Assembly (NCBI GenBank): GCA_016295795.1
Contig: JAEDKN010000024.1
Coordinates: 1-14,569 of the forward strand
Length of the DNA stretch: 14,569 nt
Direction: 5' to 3'
Origin: Bacilli bacterium
GTDB taxonomy: Bacteria > Bacillota_I > Bacilli_A > RF39 > UBA660
Positions 1-6,198 of the stretch are shown in pieces; within the stretch, counting starts at the first letter, position 1; each line of letters starts with the position of its first letter. The position numbers were made by a program, and so were the translations under genes. The notes under the pieces were generated by a model. It saw only the letters and a program-made list of their open reading frames with translations. It did no database searches and was not told the origin of the DNA.

Positions 1-978
1 TTTTATTGTAAATGGATTATCTAAAGTTCCGCTACCTGAATTATATTCAACGGTACTACTCAAATATAAAGTAGGTAATGCTACATAATTATATGTTACT
101 TCATCAATAGTTTCTGTAGAATTGTTTGATGCTTTTCCAATAGGAATTTTATCATAACCAATAGTCCACATATCGGTTGAGTTATTATTAACAGCATTCA
201 TAGTCCATAAGAATTTACCAGTTGCAAAACTAAGTAAATAATTATCTTCATAAGCTTGTTGCCCTATAATCATTTGTGAAGTTGATGTACTATTATTACT
301 TGGATATAGTATTTCTGTAATATTTAAAAGTCCGATTTTTCCGTTCCAAGTATATTCATTTTCTTGAACTAGTGCTTCATTGAATGTAGCGCCATCATTT
401 ACCGAACCTATATTAAAAGTGTGTTCAACTATTACATTTTTTAATTCATCACTAAGTGAATTATAAAAATCAGTATTTAGATATGTAAGCATTGTACTAT
501 CATTTTCAACACTACCAGATATTTGCCCATTTGTTAATGTATCTTTTGTATTCCAAGCATTACATCCGCTTTCCAAATTGGTACAATAAGTACTATTCGT
601 TGTTCTGTTTCCAGTTGCATCATATTCTTTTACTATCGAATCATCCAGTTTTACTACTTTAATTGTATGATCTGATTCAACTGACACTATACGCCATAAT
701 TCATTATTTAAACTTATATAATTGCTTGTTCCGTCTCCAACGTAAGAATATTTTTTAGATTCATGATTATTTTCATAAAAACCACTACCACTTGTTGCTA
801 CATATTCACTTGTTACTTTATGCCAAAGATATTTTTCAGCTGCTCTTAAGTTGGCTTCTCCCTCAAGTTGCAATGTTTGACTAAGAAGCGAATAACCAAC
901 AGCCATAAATAAACTTGCAACCAATATACTTGATAATATTATTATTTTCTTTCTATTTCCTCTTGTTCTTCTTTTCAT
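1..978 (-). CDS. Secreted or membrane-anchored surface protein, C-terminus cut by window edge
   Basis: An open frame reads from ATG at 978 to the left edge without a stop (326 residues visible). A good ribosome-binding site (AAGGAG, 991-986) precedes it. The N-terminus is basic (MKRRTRGNRKK), followed by one hydrophobic segment (about residues 12-30) and the stretch GYSLLSQTLQLEGEAN, so the protein is exported or anchored by a single helix. The body has a W-R-I-V-S-V segment near residue 90, a two-cysteine stretch (Y-C-T-N-L-E-S-G-C), a W-N-G-K-I-G-L motif and, at the edge, L-Y-L-S-S followed by G-S-G-T-L-D-N-P-F. A G-x-G-T-x-x-N-P-(Y/F) ending is, from memory, typical of the last residues of related secreted proteins in gut Bacillota (DUF6273-like), so probably only a few residues are missing. 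The function is not known; a role as pilin-like or cell-surface protein is inference. It is transcribed away from spoIIAA. Confidence 0.82.
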   Translation of the reverse strand, partial: MKRRTRGNRKKIIILSSILVASLFMAVGYSLLSQTLQLEGEANLRAAEKYLWHKVTSEYVATSGSGFYENNHESKKYSYVGDGTSNYISLNNELWRIVSVESDHTIKVVKLDDSIVKEYDATGNRTTNSTYCTNLESGCNAWNTKDTLTNGQISGSVENDSTMLTYLNTDFYNSLSDELKNVIVEHTFNIGSVNDGATFNEALVQENEYTWNGKIGLLNITEILYPSNNSTSTSQMIIGQQAYEDNYLLSFATGKFLWTMNAVNNNSTDMWTIGYDKIPIGKASNNSTETIDEVTYNYVALPTLYLSSTVEYNSGSGTLDNPFTIK

Positions 979-1010
979 AAACACACTCCTTATCTTTTCT
1001 ATTCAACATT

Positions 1011-1019
1011 ATTTTACCA
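1011..1019 (-). promoter_or_regulatory. Possible extended -10 element for the surface protein gene
   Basis: On the minus strand the sequence reads TGGTAAAAT, an extended -10 (TGn plus TAAAAT) about 33 bases upstream of the minus-strand ATG. No good -35 hexamer lies 16-18 bases further upstream, which is all A and T, so the call is weak. Confidence 0.3.
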
Positions 1020-1091
1020 TAAATAAAATAAAAAATATATTATTTTTAGGAAATATAAAATAAATATGTAAATATAGTTATATAAGATATT

Positions 1092-1144
1092 TGTCGAATT
1101 TTGTAAAACGAATATTTTGACATGTTTTGTCGAATTTGTATAAA
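1092..1144 (+). promoter_or_regulatory. Spo0A-box promoter region of the spoIIAA-sigF-spoVA operon
   Basis: Two perfect matches to the Spo0A box core TGTCGAA lie at 1092-1098 and 1128-1134. They are part of identical 12-base copies (TTTGTCGAATTT) exactly 36 bases apart in direct orientation. A sigma-A-like promoter overlaps them: TTGACA at 1117-1122, a 16-base spacer, and TATAAA at 1139-1144. The second box lies inside the spacer, which is not the usual activating position. An alternative resembles the B. subtilis spoIIG promoter: the second box doubles as a -35 (TTGTCG, 1127-1132), and a 22-base spacer leads to AATAAT at 1155-1160. In B. subtilis spoIIA is read by sigma H plus Spo0A. No convincing sigma H promoter (AGGAWWW with GAAT) was seen here. 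Confidence 0.7.
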
Positions 1145-1186
1145 GAAGAAAAAAAATAATCTATATTAAATATATGAGGTGATAGG

Positions 1187-1531
1187 TTGTTGAATATTGA
1201 TATGGAATATAAAAAAGGAATTCTATTTGTTAGGCTTAACGGTATATTAAATGTTAAGACCTCTTGTATCTTTGAAGATGCCTTAAATAGAATAGTTAAT
1301 AAAGCAGGGATAAGATATATATTAATTAATTTTGAAAAGCTTTATGAAATAGATAAGGTTGGAATTTTTTCTATAATAAATAGTTATAATAAATTCTTAA
1401 GAAACAGTGGAAAATTAATGATATGCGGATATAATGATATTTTAAAAATAAAAATAGAAGAAAGTGAACTTTTAAAATATGCATTACCAACAAACGACGA
1501 AATAAGTGCCTTTAATTTGGTAAATATATAA
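1187..1531 (+). CDS. spoIIAA: SpoIIAA-like STAS-domain protein lacking the phosphorylation serine
   Basis: This is a 114-residue single STAS domain, about the size of B. subtilis SpoIIAA (117), and it aligns along the whole length: IDM at the N-terminus, R-L-N-G at 16-19, I-R-Y-I-L-I-N-F at 42-49 and G-K-L-M-I-C near residue 75. In the family, SpoIIAA is the anti-anti-sigma factor that binds the kinase/anti-sigma SpoIIAB and frees sigma F; SpoIIAB inactivates it by phosphorylating Ser58 in a D-S-S-G-L motif. Here that motif is D56-K57-V58-G59-I60, so the target serine is gone. The start is TTG at 1187 (GAGGTG, 1175-1180, six bases upstream); TTG at 1190 is also possible. The next gene, 17 bases after the stop, is the sigma factor itself: no spoIIAB lies between. 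Position and fold support the name, but classical SpoIIAA function does not follow. Confidence 0.85.
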   Translation: MLNIDMEYKKGILFVRLNGILNVKTSCIFEDALNRIVNKAGIRYILINFEKLYEIDKVGIFSIINSYNKFLRNSGKLMICGYNDILKIKIEESELLKYALPTNDEISAFNLVNI

Positions 1532-1548
1532 TAGAAAAGGAGATATAT

Positions 1549-2211
1549 ATGACAGATTCTATTTTAAATTATGAGAAATTAGTTTATAGCATTGTTTCAA
1601 AATATAGCTATAACAAAAATGATTTAGAAGATTTATATCAAGTTGGTATGATAGCATTGCAAAAAGCACTAGAAAACTATAAAGAAGGATATAATAGTAA
1701 ATTTTCTACTTATGCACATTTTTATATAAAAGGAGAAGTATTAAAATATATTAGAGAAAACAGATTAATAAAGATAAATAAAGATTATATGAAGTTAAAT
1801 AACTTGATAAATAAAACCAAAGAAGTTTTAACTCAAAAAAATATGAAAGAACCTTCATTAGAAGAGATTGCATCATTTTTGGAGATTTCCGTTGAAAAGG
1901 TGATCGAAGCAAATATGGCAAACGAATATGTTAAAAGTTTAGATTATGAATTAAATGATGAAGGAAGAGAACTTGATTTATATGATTCTGTTGGATATAT
2001 TGAAACGGGTTATGATGATAATATAATTGATTTAAGAAATGAATTAGAGAAACTTGATGATAGTGAAAAAAAACTTATTACATTAAGATATTATGAGGAT
2101 AAAACCCAACAAGAAACATCTAGAGAACTTGGAATGAGTCAAGTTCAGGTTTCTAGAAGTGAGACTAAAATATTAACTAAGTTAAGAACTAAGTTAGCAA
2201 TTTATAACTAA
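1549..2211 (+). CDS. sigF: Sporulation sigma factor, sigma F-like
   Basis: A 220-residue sigma-70 family protein. Region 2 is seen in D-L-Y-Q-V-G (about 28-33) and F-S-T-Y-A-H-F-Y-I-K-G-E (52-63). Region 3 includes E-E-I-A-S-F-L-E-I (104-112). Region 4 ends in L-R-Y-Y-E-D-K-T-Q-Q-E and M-S-Q-V-Q-V-S-R, which closely matches the sigma F/sigma G recognition region. Sigma F directs the first forespore-specific transcription after asymmetric septation. The gene follows spoIIAA and precedes spoVAC, the same order as in Bacillus and Clostridium apart from the missing spoIIAB. It is about 35 residues shorter than B. subtilis sigma F (255), mostly at the N-terminus: the D-x-x-A-R-x-x-L-I-x-x-N block is reduced to a short leader. 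Region 2.4 (Y-I-R-E-N-R-L-I-K-I) also differs from the usual F-I-R-D-D-G-T-V-K-V. The RBS AAAAGGAG lies at 1535-1542. Sigma F rather than sigma G is inferred from context. Confidence 0.85.
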   Translation: MTDSILNYEKLVYSIVSKYSYNKNDLEDLYQVGMIALQKALENYKEGYNSKFSTYAHFYIKGEVLKYIRENRLIKINKDYMKLNNLINKTKEVLTQKNMKEPSLEEIASFLEISVEKVIEANMANEYVKSLDYELNDEGRELDLYDSVGYIETGYDDNIIDLRNELEKLDDSEKKLITLRYYEDKTQQETSRELGMSQVQVSRSETKILTKLRTKLAIYN

Positions 2212-2224
2212 TTTAGTTTTTTTT
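2206..2224 (+). terminator. Weak hairpin plus T-run between sigF and spoVAC
   Basis: AACTA/TAGTT form a 5-bp stem (2206-2210 with 2214-2218) and a run of eight T follows (2217-2224), overlapping the sigF stop codon. The short AT-rich stem suggests at most partial termination, which would lower spoVA expression relative to sigF. Confidence 0.35.
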
Positions 2225-2278
2225 GAAATAAATGTATCAAATTAAAAAAAAAATTCAAAATATAATTGGGTGATTAGT

Positions 2279-2722
2279 TTGGAAAATAAAGATTATAAGA
2301 AATTGGTTGATAAGCATAAGCCAAAAGAAACTAGAGTTCAGAATGCTTTTATAGCTTTCATAATAGGAGGTATAGTTGGGGTGCTAGGACAACTCTTGAT
2401 AGAATTCTATTCTTATTTTTTAGATATTTCTACAAAAGACGCTTCAGCGTTTATGTTAGTGACACTAATATTCTTTGCAAGTTTATTCACAGCTTTAGGT
2501 TTTTTTGATAAGTGGGTTAATTTTGCTAAATGTGGACTTATTATCCCCATAACTGGATTTGCTCATTCTATGGCTAGCGCAGGTATTGAATATAAAAAAG
2601 AAGGACCTATTTATGGACTTGGTTCTAATATATTTAAACTTGCTGGATCCGTTATTTTATATGGAATTGTATCTGCATGGTTTTTTGGTATGATTAGATA
2701 CTTATTAATGGGAGGAATGTAA
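2279..2722 (+). CDS. spoVAC: Stage V sporulation protein AC
   Basis: A 147-residue membrane protein matching SpoVAC over its length: K-P-K at 16-18, a first helix I-A-F-I-I-G-G-I-V-G-V-L-G-Q, then G-F-F-D-K-W and P-I-T-G-F-A-H-S-M-A-S-A (compare V-T-G-F-A-N-S-M-T-S-A in B. subtilis), and a final K-L-A-G-S-V helix. SpoVAC belongs to the SpoVA channel that imports dipicolinic acid (DPA) into the forespore and releases it at germination; in B. subtilis it has been described as mechanosensitive. I chose TTG at 2279 because GGGTGAT (2268-2274) sits just upstream; an in-frame GTG at 2270 lies inside that ribosome-binding site and has none of its own. spoVAA and spoVAB, which precede it in B. subtilis, are absent, as in clostridia. 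spoVAD starts one base after the stop. Confidence 0.92.
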   Translation: MENKDYKKLVDKHKPKETRVQNAFIAFIIGGIVGVLGQLLIEFYSYFLDISTKDASAFMLVTLIFFASLFTALGFFDKWVNFAKCGLIIPITGFAHSMASAGIEYKKEGPIYGLGSNIFKLAGSVILYGIVSAWFFGMIRYLLMGGM

Positions 2723-2723
2723 A

Positions 2724-3719
2724 ATGACATACAAATATGATAATGTTTATTTACTAGATGCATCAACAGTAGTTGGACCTTACGAAAAAAAGGGACCTCT
2801 TGGTGATAAGTTCGATAAAAGTTATGACGATTTATATAATGGTGAGAAAAGTTGGGAACAGGCAGAGGTAAAGTTATTGGAAGACAGTATAGATATATTA
2901 TTAAAAAAAATAAAAAAGAATAAATCAGATATAGATCTTATAGTATCAGGAGATTTATTAAATCAAGTTACTTCTTCTAGCTATGCTGTTCAAAAATATA
3001 ACATTCCCTTTTTAGGAGTCTATAGTGCTTGTGCTAGTAGCGTTGAAGGAATTATAATAGCCTCTAGCATGATAGATTCTGGTAAAATTAATAATTGTAT
3101 AGTTTCGACTTCATCTCACAATATGTCTAGTGAAAAACAGTTTAGAAATCCTACAGAATATGGAGCACCAAAACCCAAAACTGCAACATTTACCGCAACG
3201 GGAGGAGCAAGTGCTTATATTACTAACGAAAAAAGTAAAATAAAAATTGAATCAACAACTATTGGTAAAGTAATAGATAAAGGACAAAATGATCCATTAA
3301 ACATGGGAGCTGTTATGGCTCCTGCTGCTGCAGATACAATATATAGACATTTAAGAGATTTAAATAGAGATCCATCATATTATGATTTAATATTAACTGG
3401 TGATTTGGGGGTATATGGGAAAGAAATATTAATAGATTATATGAAAAGTGAATATGGTCTTGATATAAGTAATAATTATAATGATATGGGAACAATGTTG
3501 TATGATTTAAAAGAACAATCAGAAGTAATGGCAGGAGGTTCAGGTCCGGTTTGTAGTGCCTTAGTATGTTATAGTCATATATTATCACTATTAAAAAAGG
3601 GTACTTTAAAAAGAGTTTTAATAGCTGCAACAGGAGCATTGTTTTCTCCAACATTTGTATATCAACATATAGATATAAACGCAATCAGTCATGCTGTTAG
3701 TTTGGAGGCGATAAAATGA
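2724..3719 (+). CDS. spoVAD: Stage V sporulation protein AD
   Basis: A 331-residue thiolase-fold protein of normal family length. SpoVAD binds DPA directly and works with SpoVAC and SpoVAE in loading DPA into the forespore. Visible family features include G-P-L-G-D (25-29) with the following aspartate and tryptophan-rich region, the thiolase-like nucleophile region G-V-Y-S-A-C-A-S-S with Cys103, E-K-Q-F-R-N-P-T-E-Y-G, T-A-T-F-T-A-T-G-G-A, a D-M-G-T-M-L-Y-D segment and a C-terminal G-G-S-G-P-V-C. It starts one base after spoVAC with GGGAGGA at 2710-2716 as ribosome-binding site, and its TGA overlaps the ATG of spoVAE by four bases (ATGA), indicating translational coupling. Nothing appears truncated. 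Confidence 0.95.
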   Translation: MTYKYDNVYLLDASTVVGPYEKKGPLGDKFDKSYDDLYNGEKSWEQAEVKLLEDSIDILLKKIKKNKSDIDLIVSGDLLNQVTSSSYAVQKYNIPFLGVYSACASSVEGIIIASSMIDSGKINNCIVSTSSHNMSSEKQFRNPTEYGAPKPKTATFTATGGASAYITNEKSKIKIESTTIGKVIDKGQNDPLNMGAVMAPAAADTIYRHLRDLNRDPSYYDLILTGDLGVYGKEILIDYMKSEYGLDISNNYNDMGTMLYDLKEQSEVMAGGSGPVCSALVCYSHILSLLKKGTLKRVLIAATGALFSPTFVYQHIDINAISHAVSLEAIK

Positions 3720-4066
3720 TATATATTTATTCTTTTCTTTTCTGTGGATTAGTTTGTTTAATAGGACAAATAATATTAGATAATACTAAACTTTCCGCAG
3801 GACACATTACAAGTATATTTGTAGTTGCGGGAGCCTTTCTAGATACCTTTGGTATATATGATAAAATAATTACTTTTGCAGGAGGAGGAGCAATGGTTCC
3901 AATTACTAGTTTTGGACATTCGCTAATACATGGTGCTTTAGAAAAAGCTCAAGACTTTGGACTTATTGGACTTCTTATGGGAATGTTTGATTTAACTGCG
4001 ACTGGAATTACTGCGGCAATAATATTTACTTTTGTATTTAGTTTGTTTTTCAAAGCAAGAGATTAG
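3716..4066 (+). CDS. spoVAE: Stage V sporulation protein AE (SpoVAEb type)
   Basis: A 116-residue membrane protein with about four hydrophobic segments, the expected size for SpoVAEb. Recognisable pieces are L-I-G-Q-I-I-L-D near the N-terminus, G-I-Y-D-K-I (compare G-I-Y-D in SpoVAC), G-G-G-A-M-V-P-I-T-S-F-G-H-S-L and a final I-I-F-T-F-V-F-S-L helix. It is the third component of the DPA channel. The ATG overlaps the spoVAD stop, and GGAGGCGAT upstream is the ribosome-binding site. It is the last gene of the operon: its TAG lies inside the terminator hairpin. The separate SpoVAEa and SpoVAF found in Bacillus are not present here. Confidence 0.93.
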   Translation: MIYIYSFLFCGLVCLIGQIILDNTKLSAGHITSIFVVAGAFLDTFGIYDKIITFAGGGAMVPITSFGHSLIHGALEKAQDFGLIGLLMGMFDLTATGITAAIIFTFVFSLFFKARD

Positions 4067-4083
4067 GGATAATCTCTTTTTTT
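4057..4083 (+). terminator. Rho-independent terminator of the spoIIAA-spoVA operon
   Basis: AAGAGATTA (4057-4065) pairs with TAATCTCTT (4070-4078) as a perfect 9-bp stem with the four-base loop GGGA, followed by a T-run to 4083. The stop codon of spoVAE lies within the left arm. Confidence 0.85.
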
Positions 4084-4105
4084 CTTTTATAATTAATTTC
4101 AAAAA

Positions 4106-4134
4106 TAGACAACAAATTGTATTCGTGATATAAT
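4106..4134 (+). promoter_or_regulatory. Sigma-A promoter of scpAB
   Basis: TAGACA (4106-4111), a 17-base spacer and TATAAT (4129-4134), with an extended TGA in front of the -10. It lies after the spoVA terminator and just upstream of scpA, so scpAB appears to be expressed separately in vegetative cells. Confidence 0.75.
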
Positions 4135-4161
4135 TGTTAAAGCAATAATGGATGTGATTAT

Positions 4162-4872
4162 ATGGAATATACATTAAAAATAAATGACTTTGAAGGACCA
4201 ATGGATCTGTTGTTACATTTGATTAAAGAAGCAAAGATGAGCATATTTGATTTTAGTGTTGAATTAATTACTAAAAGTTATTTAGATTATATAAATGAAA
4301 TGCAAGAAATAAATCTTACAGTAGCTAGTAGTTATTTGGTTATGGCTAGTGAATTGTTAGAAATAAAATCTAGAGAACTTTTGCCAAAACGTGAAGAAGA
4401 TGATCCTGAAGAGGAAGATCTAAAAGAAAATCTAGTTAATCGTTTGGCTGAATATCAAAAATATAAAGAGATTACTAAAGAATTTAAAGATTTAGAGGGT
4501 ATGAGAAAAGAGATATTTACAAAGTTGCCAGAAGATATGAGTGAGTATAAAACAGAATCCAATATGGAACAAACTGATGTAACTTTAAATGATTTGATAG
4601 ATGCTTTTCAAAAATTTTTAGAAAGACAAAAAGATTCTATAGTATTAGAAACCAAAGTTACAAAAAAAGAGATTTCCATCGAAGAAAGAAGAGTACAAAT
4701 TAAAGATGTTTTACGTAAGAAAAAAAAGGTTAATTTTTTCGAATTGTTTGACGTTTTAAATAGAGAATATATTGTTGTAACATTTTTAGCTGTTTTAGAA
4801 ATGGTAAGAAAACATGAAATTAATGTTATTCAAGAAAATAATTTTGATGATATTATATGTGAGGTGGCATAA
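4162..4872 (+). CDS. scpA: Segregation and condensation protein A
   Basis: A 236-residue kleisin. The N-terminus carries the ScpA signature F-E-G-P-M-D-L-L-L-H-L-I (about 9-20) and the helix V-A-S-S-Y-L-V-M-A-S-E-L-L-E-I-K-S-R-E-L-L-P (54-75). An acidic stretch (E-E-D-D-P-E-E-E-D) and helical linker follow, then a C-terminal winged-helix domain around F-F-E-L-F and V-V-T-F-L-A-V-L-E-M-V-R. ScpA bridges the SMC ATPase heads and, with ScpB, forms the condensin that organises and separates the replicated origins. The start ATG at 4162 follows GGATGTGAT. The stop overlaps the scpB start by one base, so the two subunits are translationally coupled. scpAB next to sigF and spoVA is an arrangement I recall from clostridial genomes. 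Confidence 0.96.
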   Translation: MEYTLKINDFEGPMDLLLHLIKEAKMSIFDFSVELITKSYLDYINEMQEINLTVASSYLVMASELLEIKSRELLPKREEDDPEEEDLKENLVNRLAEYQKYKEITKEFKDLEGMRKEIFTKLPEDMSEYKTESNMEQTDVTLNDLIDAFQKFLERQKDSIVLETKVTKKEISIEERRVQIKDVLRKKKKVNFFELFDVLNREYIVVTFLAVLEMVRKHEINVIQENNFDDIICEVA

Positions 4873-5441
4873 TGAATCTTGAAGCTGTATTAGAAGGAAT
4901 GTTATTTGTCGTGGGTGAAGATGGATTAACTATAAATCAGATTAAGGATGTTTTAAATCTTAATGATGAAGAAGCAAAAAAACTTATTATTTCACTAAAA
5001 GAAAAATATGAAAGCAACGATAGAGGAATAAGGATAAACTATTTAGGTAATACCTTTAAACTTACTACAAAAAAGGAACACAAAGATTATTATCAAAAAT
5101 TAATAGAAAATCCGGAAACCAATACATTATCTCAAGCCGCGTTGGAAACATTGGCAATTATAGTATATAATGAACCTATTACGAGACTTATGGTTGATGA
5201 AATAAGAGGTGTTAGTAGTAGGGATATGATTAGGAAACTGGTTGCGAAAGGACTGGTAAAAGAAGTGGGAAGAAGCGATATGCCAGGTAGACCTATTCTT
5301 TATAAAACTACAAGTGAATTTTTAGATTATTTTGGACTGTCTTCAAAAGAAGAATTGCCTAAATTTGAAATGAATATAGATAAAATTGTTGAAGATGTTG
5401 ATTTATATAAATCAAAATATGTAGAAGATAGCATTGAATAA
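4872..5441 (+). CDS. scpB: Segregation and condensation protein B
   Basis: A 189-residue protein of normal ScpB size. It starts with L-E-A-V-L-E-G-M-L-F-V-V-G-E-D-G-L (3-19), typical of ScpB (E-A-L-L-F-x-x-G), and contains the two winged-helix domains. The second includes S-Q-A-A-L-E-T-L-A-I-I-V-Y-N-E-P-I-T-R (91-109), then I-R-G-V-S-S, V-G-R-S-D-M-P-G-R-P and the terminal Y-F-G-L-S. ScpB binds ScpA as a dimer and completes the SMC-ScpAB complex. The ATG overlaps the scpA TAA, with GAGGTGG as ribosome-binding site. The 78-base gap that follows contains an 8-bp hairpin (5477-5484 with 5488-5495) without a T-run, so no clear terminator separates scpB from the next gene. Confidence 0.96.
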   Translation: MNLEAVLEGMLFVVGEDGLTINQIKDVLNLNDEEAKKLIISLKEKYESNDRGIRINYLGNTFKLTTKKEHKDYYQKLIENPETNTLSQAALETLAIIVYNEPITRLMVDEIRGVSSRDMIRKLVAKGLVKEVGRSDMPGRPILYKTTSEFLDYFGLSSKEELPKFEMNIDKIVEDVDLYKSKYVEDSIE

Positions 5442-5519
5442 TAATTGTTATCTATTGCATTTATAAATTATTTAAGTTATTCTAACATAGAATAATTATA
5501 AGTATTATTGGTGAGTTGT

Positions 5520-6197
5520 ATGGATAGTAATAAGAGCAAGGAACATGTTTTTGCACAGGGATTGTGTGGTAAAAAGTTATTTATAATATATGTGTTAGGA
5601 AGTATTTTTGGATGCTATTACGAACAGATACTTAATTTTTTTCGTCATCTGATTTCTGACGGTACTATTTTTTGGGAAACTAGAAGAGGAGTAATATATG
5701 GCCCATTTTCTCCTATATATGGTGCAGGAGCTGTACTTATGTGTTACTTTCTACTAAGAAAGAAGAGAAGCGATTTAGAAACTTTTTCTCTTAGTGCATT
5801 AATCGGAGGAGGTTTTGAATACATGATTAGTTTTCTTCAAGAAACTGTAACTCATACAACTTCCTGGGATTATTCAAATATGTTTTTAAATATAAATGGG
5901 AGAACAACAATTCCATATATGGCTGTATGGGGACTCCTTGGATTATTGCTTGTAAAATTTGTTTATCCATTTATTTCTAATCAAATAGAAAAGATTCCTG
6001 TTGATATAGGAAATAAATGTTTTAAGGTTTTAGTTGTATTTATGTGTTTAAATATGTTTGTATCTTGGACTGCAATTATTAGACAAACTCTTAGACGAGA
6101 AAATATTCCTCCATATACACCGATGGGAAAAATATATGATAAATATTATACTGATGAAAGGCTTTATAGAGCTTTTCCGAATATGAGGTTTAGATAA
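5520..6197 (+). CDS. CmpB-type integral membrane protein (putative ABC-transporter permease family)
   Basis: A 225-residue protein with about five hydrophobic segments. The signature parts of the family often named putative ABC transporter permease (PF06541, from memory) are visible: I-Y-V-L-G-S-I-F-G-C-Y-Y-E near the N-terminus, R-R-G-V-I-Y-G-P-F-S-P-I-Y-G-A-G-A near residue 55, G-G-G-F-E-Y in the middle and S-W-D-Y-S further on. The biochemical role of the family is not established; no ATPase partner is encoded nearby. I chose ATG at 5520 because GGTGAG (5510-5515) precedes it; in-frame TTG 5508 and GTG 5511 lie upstream without a good ribosome-binding site. The next gene, a glycosyltransferase, begins one base after the stop, suggesting a shared role at the cell envelope. 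Confidence 0.85.
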   Translation: MDSNKSKEHVFAQGLCGKKLFIIYVLGSIFGCYYEQILNFFRHLISDGTIFWETRRGVIYGPFSPIYGAGAVLMCYFLLRKKRSDLETFSLSALIGGGFEYMISFLQETVTHTTSWDYSNMFLNINGRTTIPYMAVWGLLGLLLVKFVYPFISNQIEKIPVDIGNKCFKVLVVFMCLNMFVSWTAIIRQTLRRENIPPYTPMGKIYDKYYTDERLYRAFPNMRFR

Positions 6198-6198
6198 T

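Noticed and set aside
2234..2262. Possible forespore (sigma G-type) promoter before spoVAC: GTATC, 17 bases, CAAAATA
   Set aside because: The match is fair, but the predicted transcript would start inside the spoVAC ribosome-binding site, and such strings are common in AT-rich spacers.
3313..3684. Minus-strand open frame inside spoVAD
   Set aside because: It lies opposite a well-conserved gene, has Leu/Tyr/His-rich low-complexity composition and lacks a ribosome-binding site; a shadow of the real frame.
5477..5495. Hairpin TTATTCTA/TAGAATAA after scpB
   Set aside because: A perfect 8-bp stem with a 3-base loop, but all AT except one pair and without a T-run, so not called a terminator.
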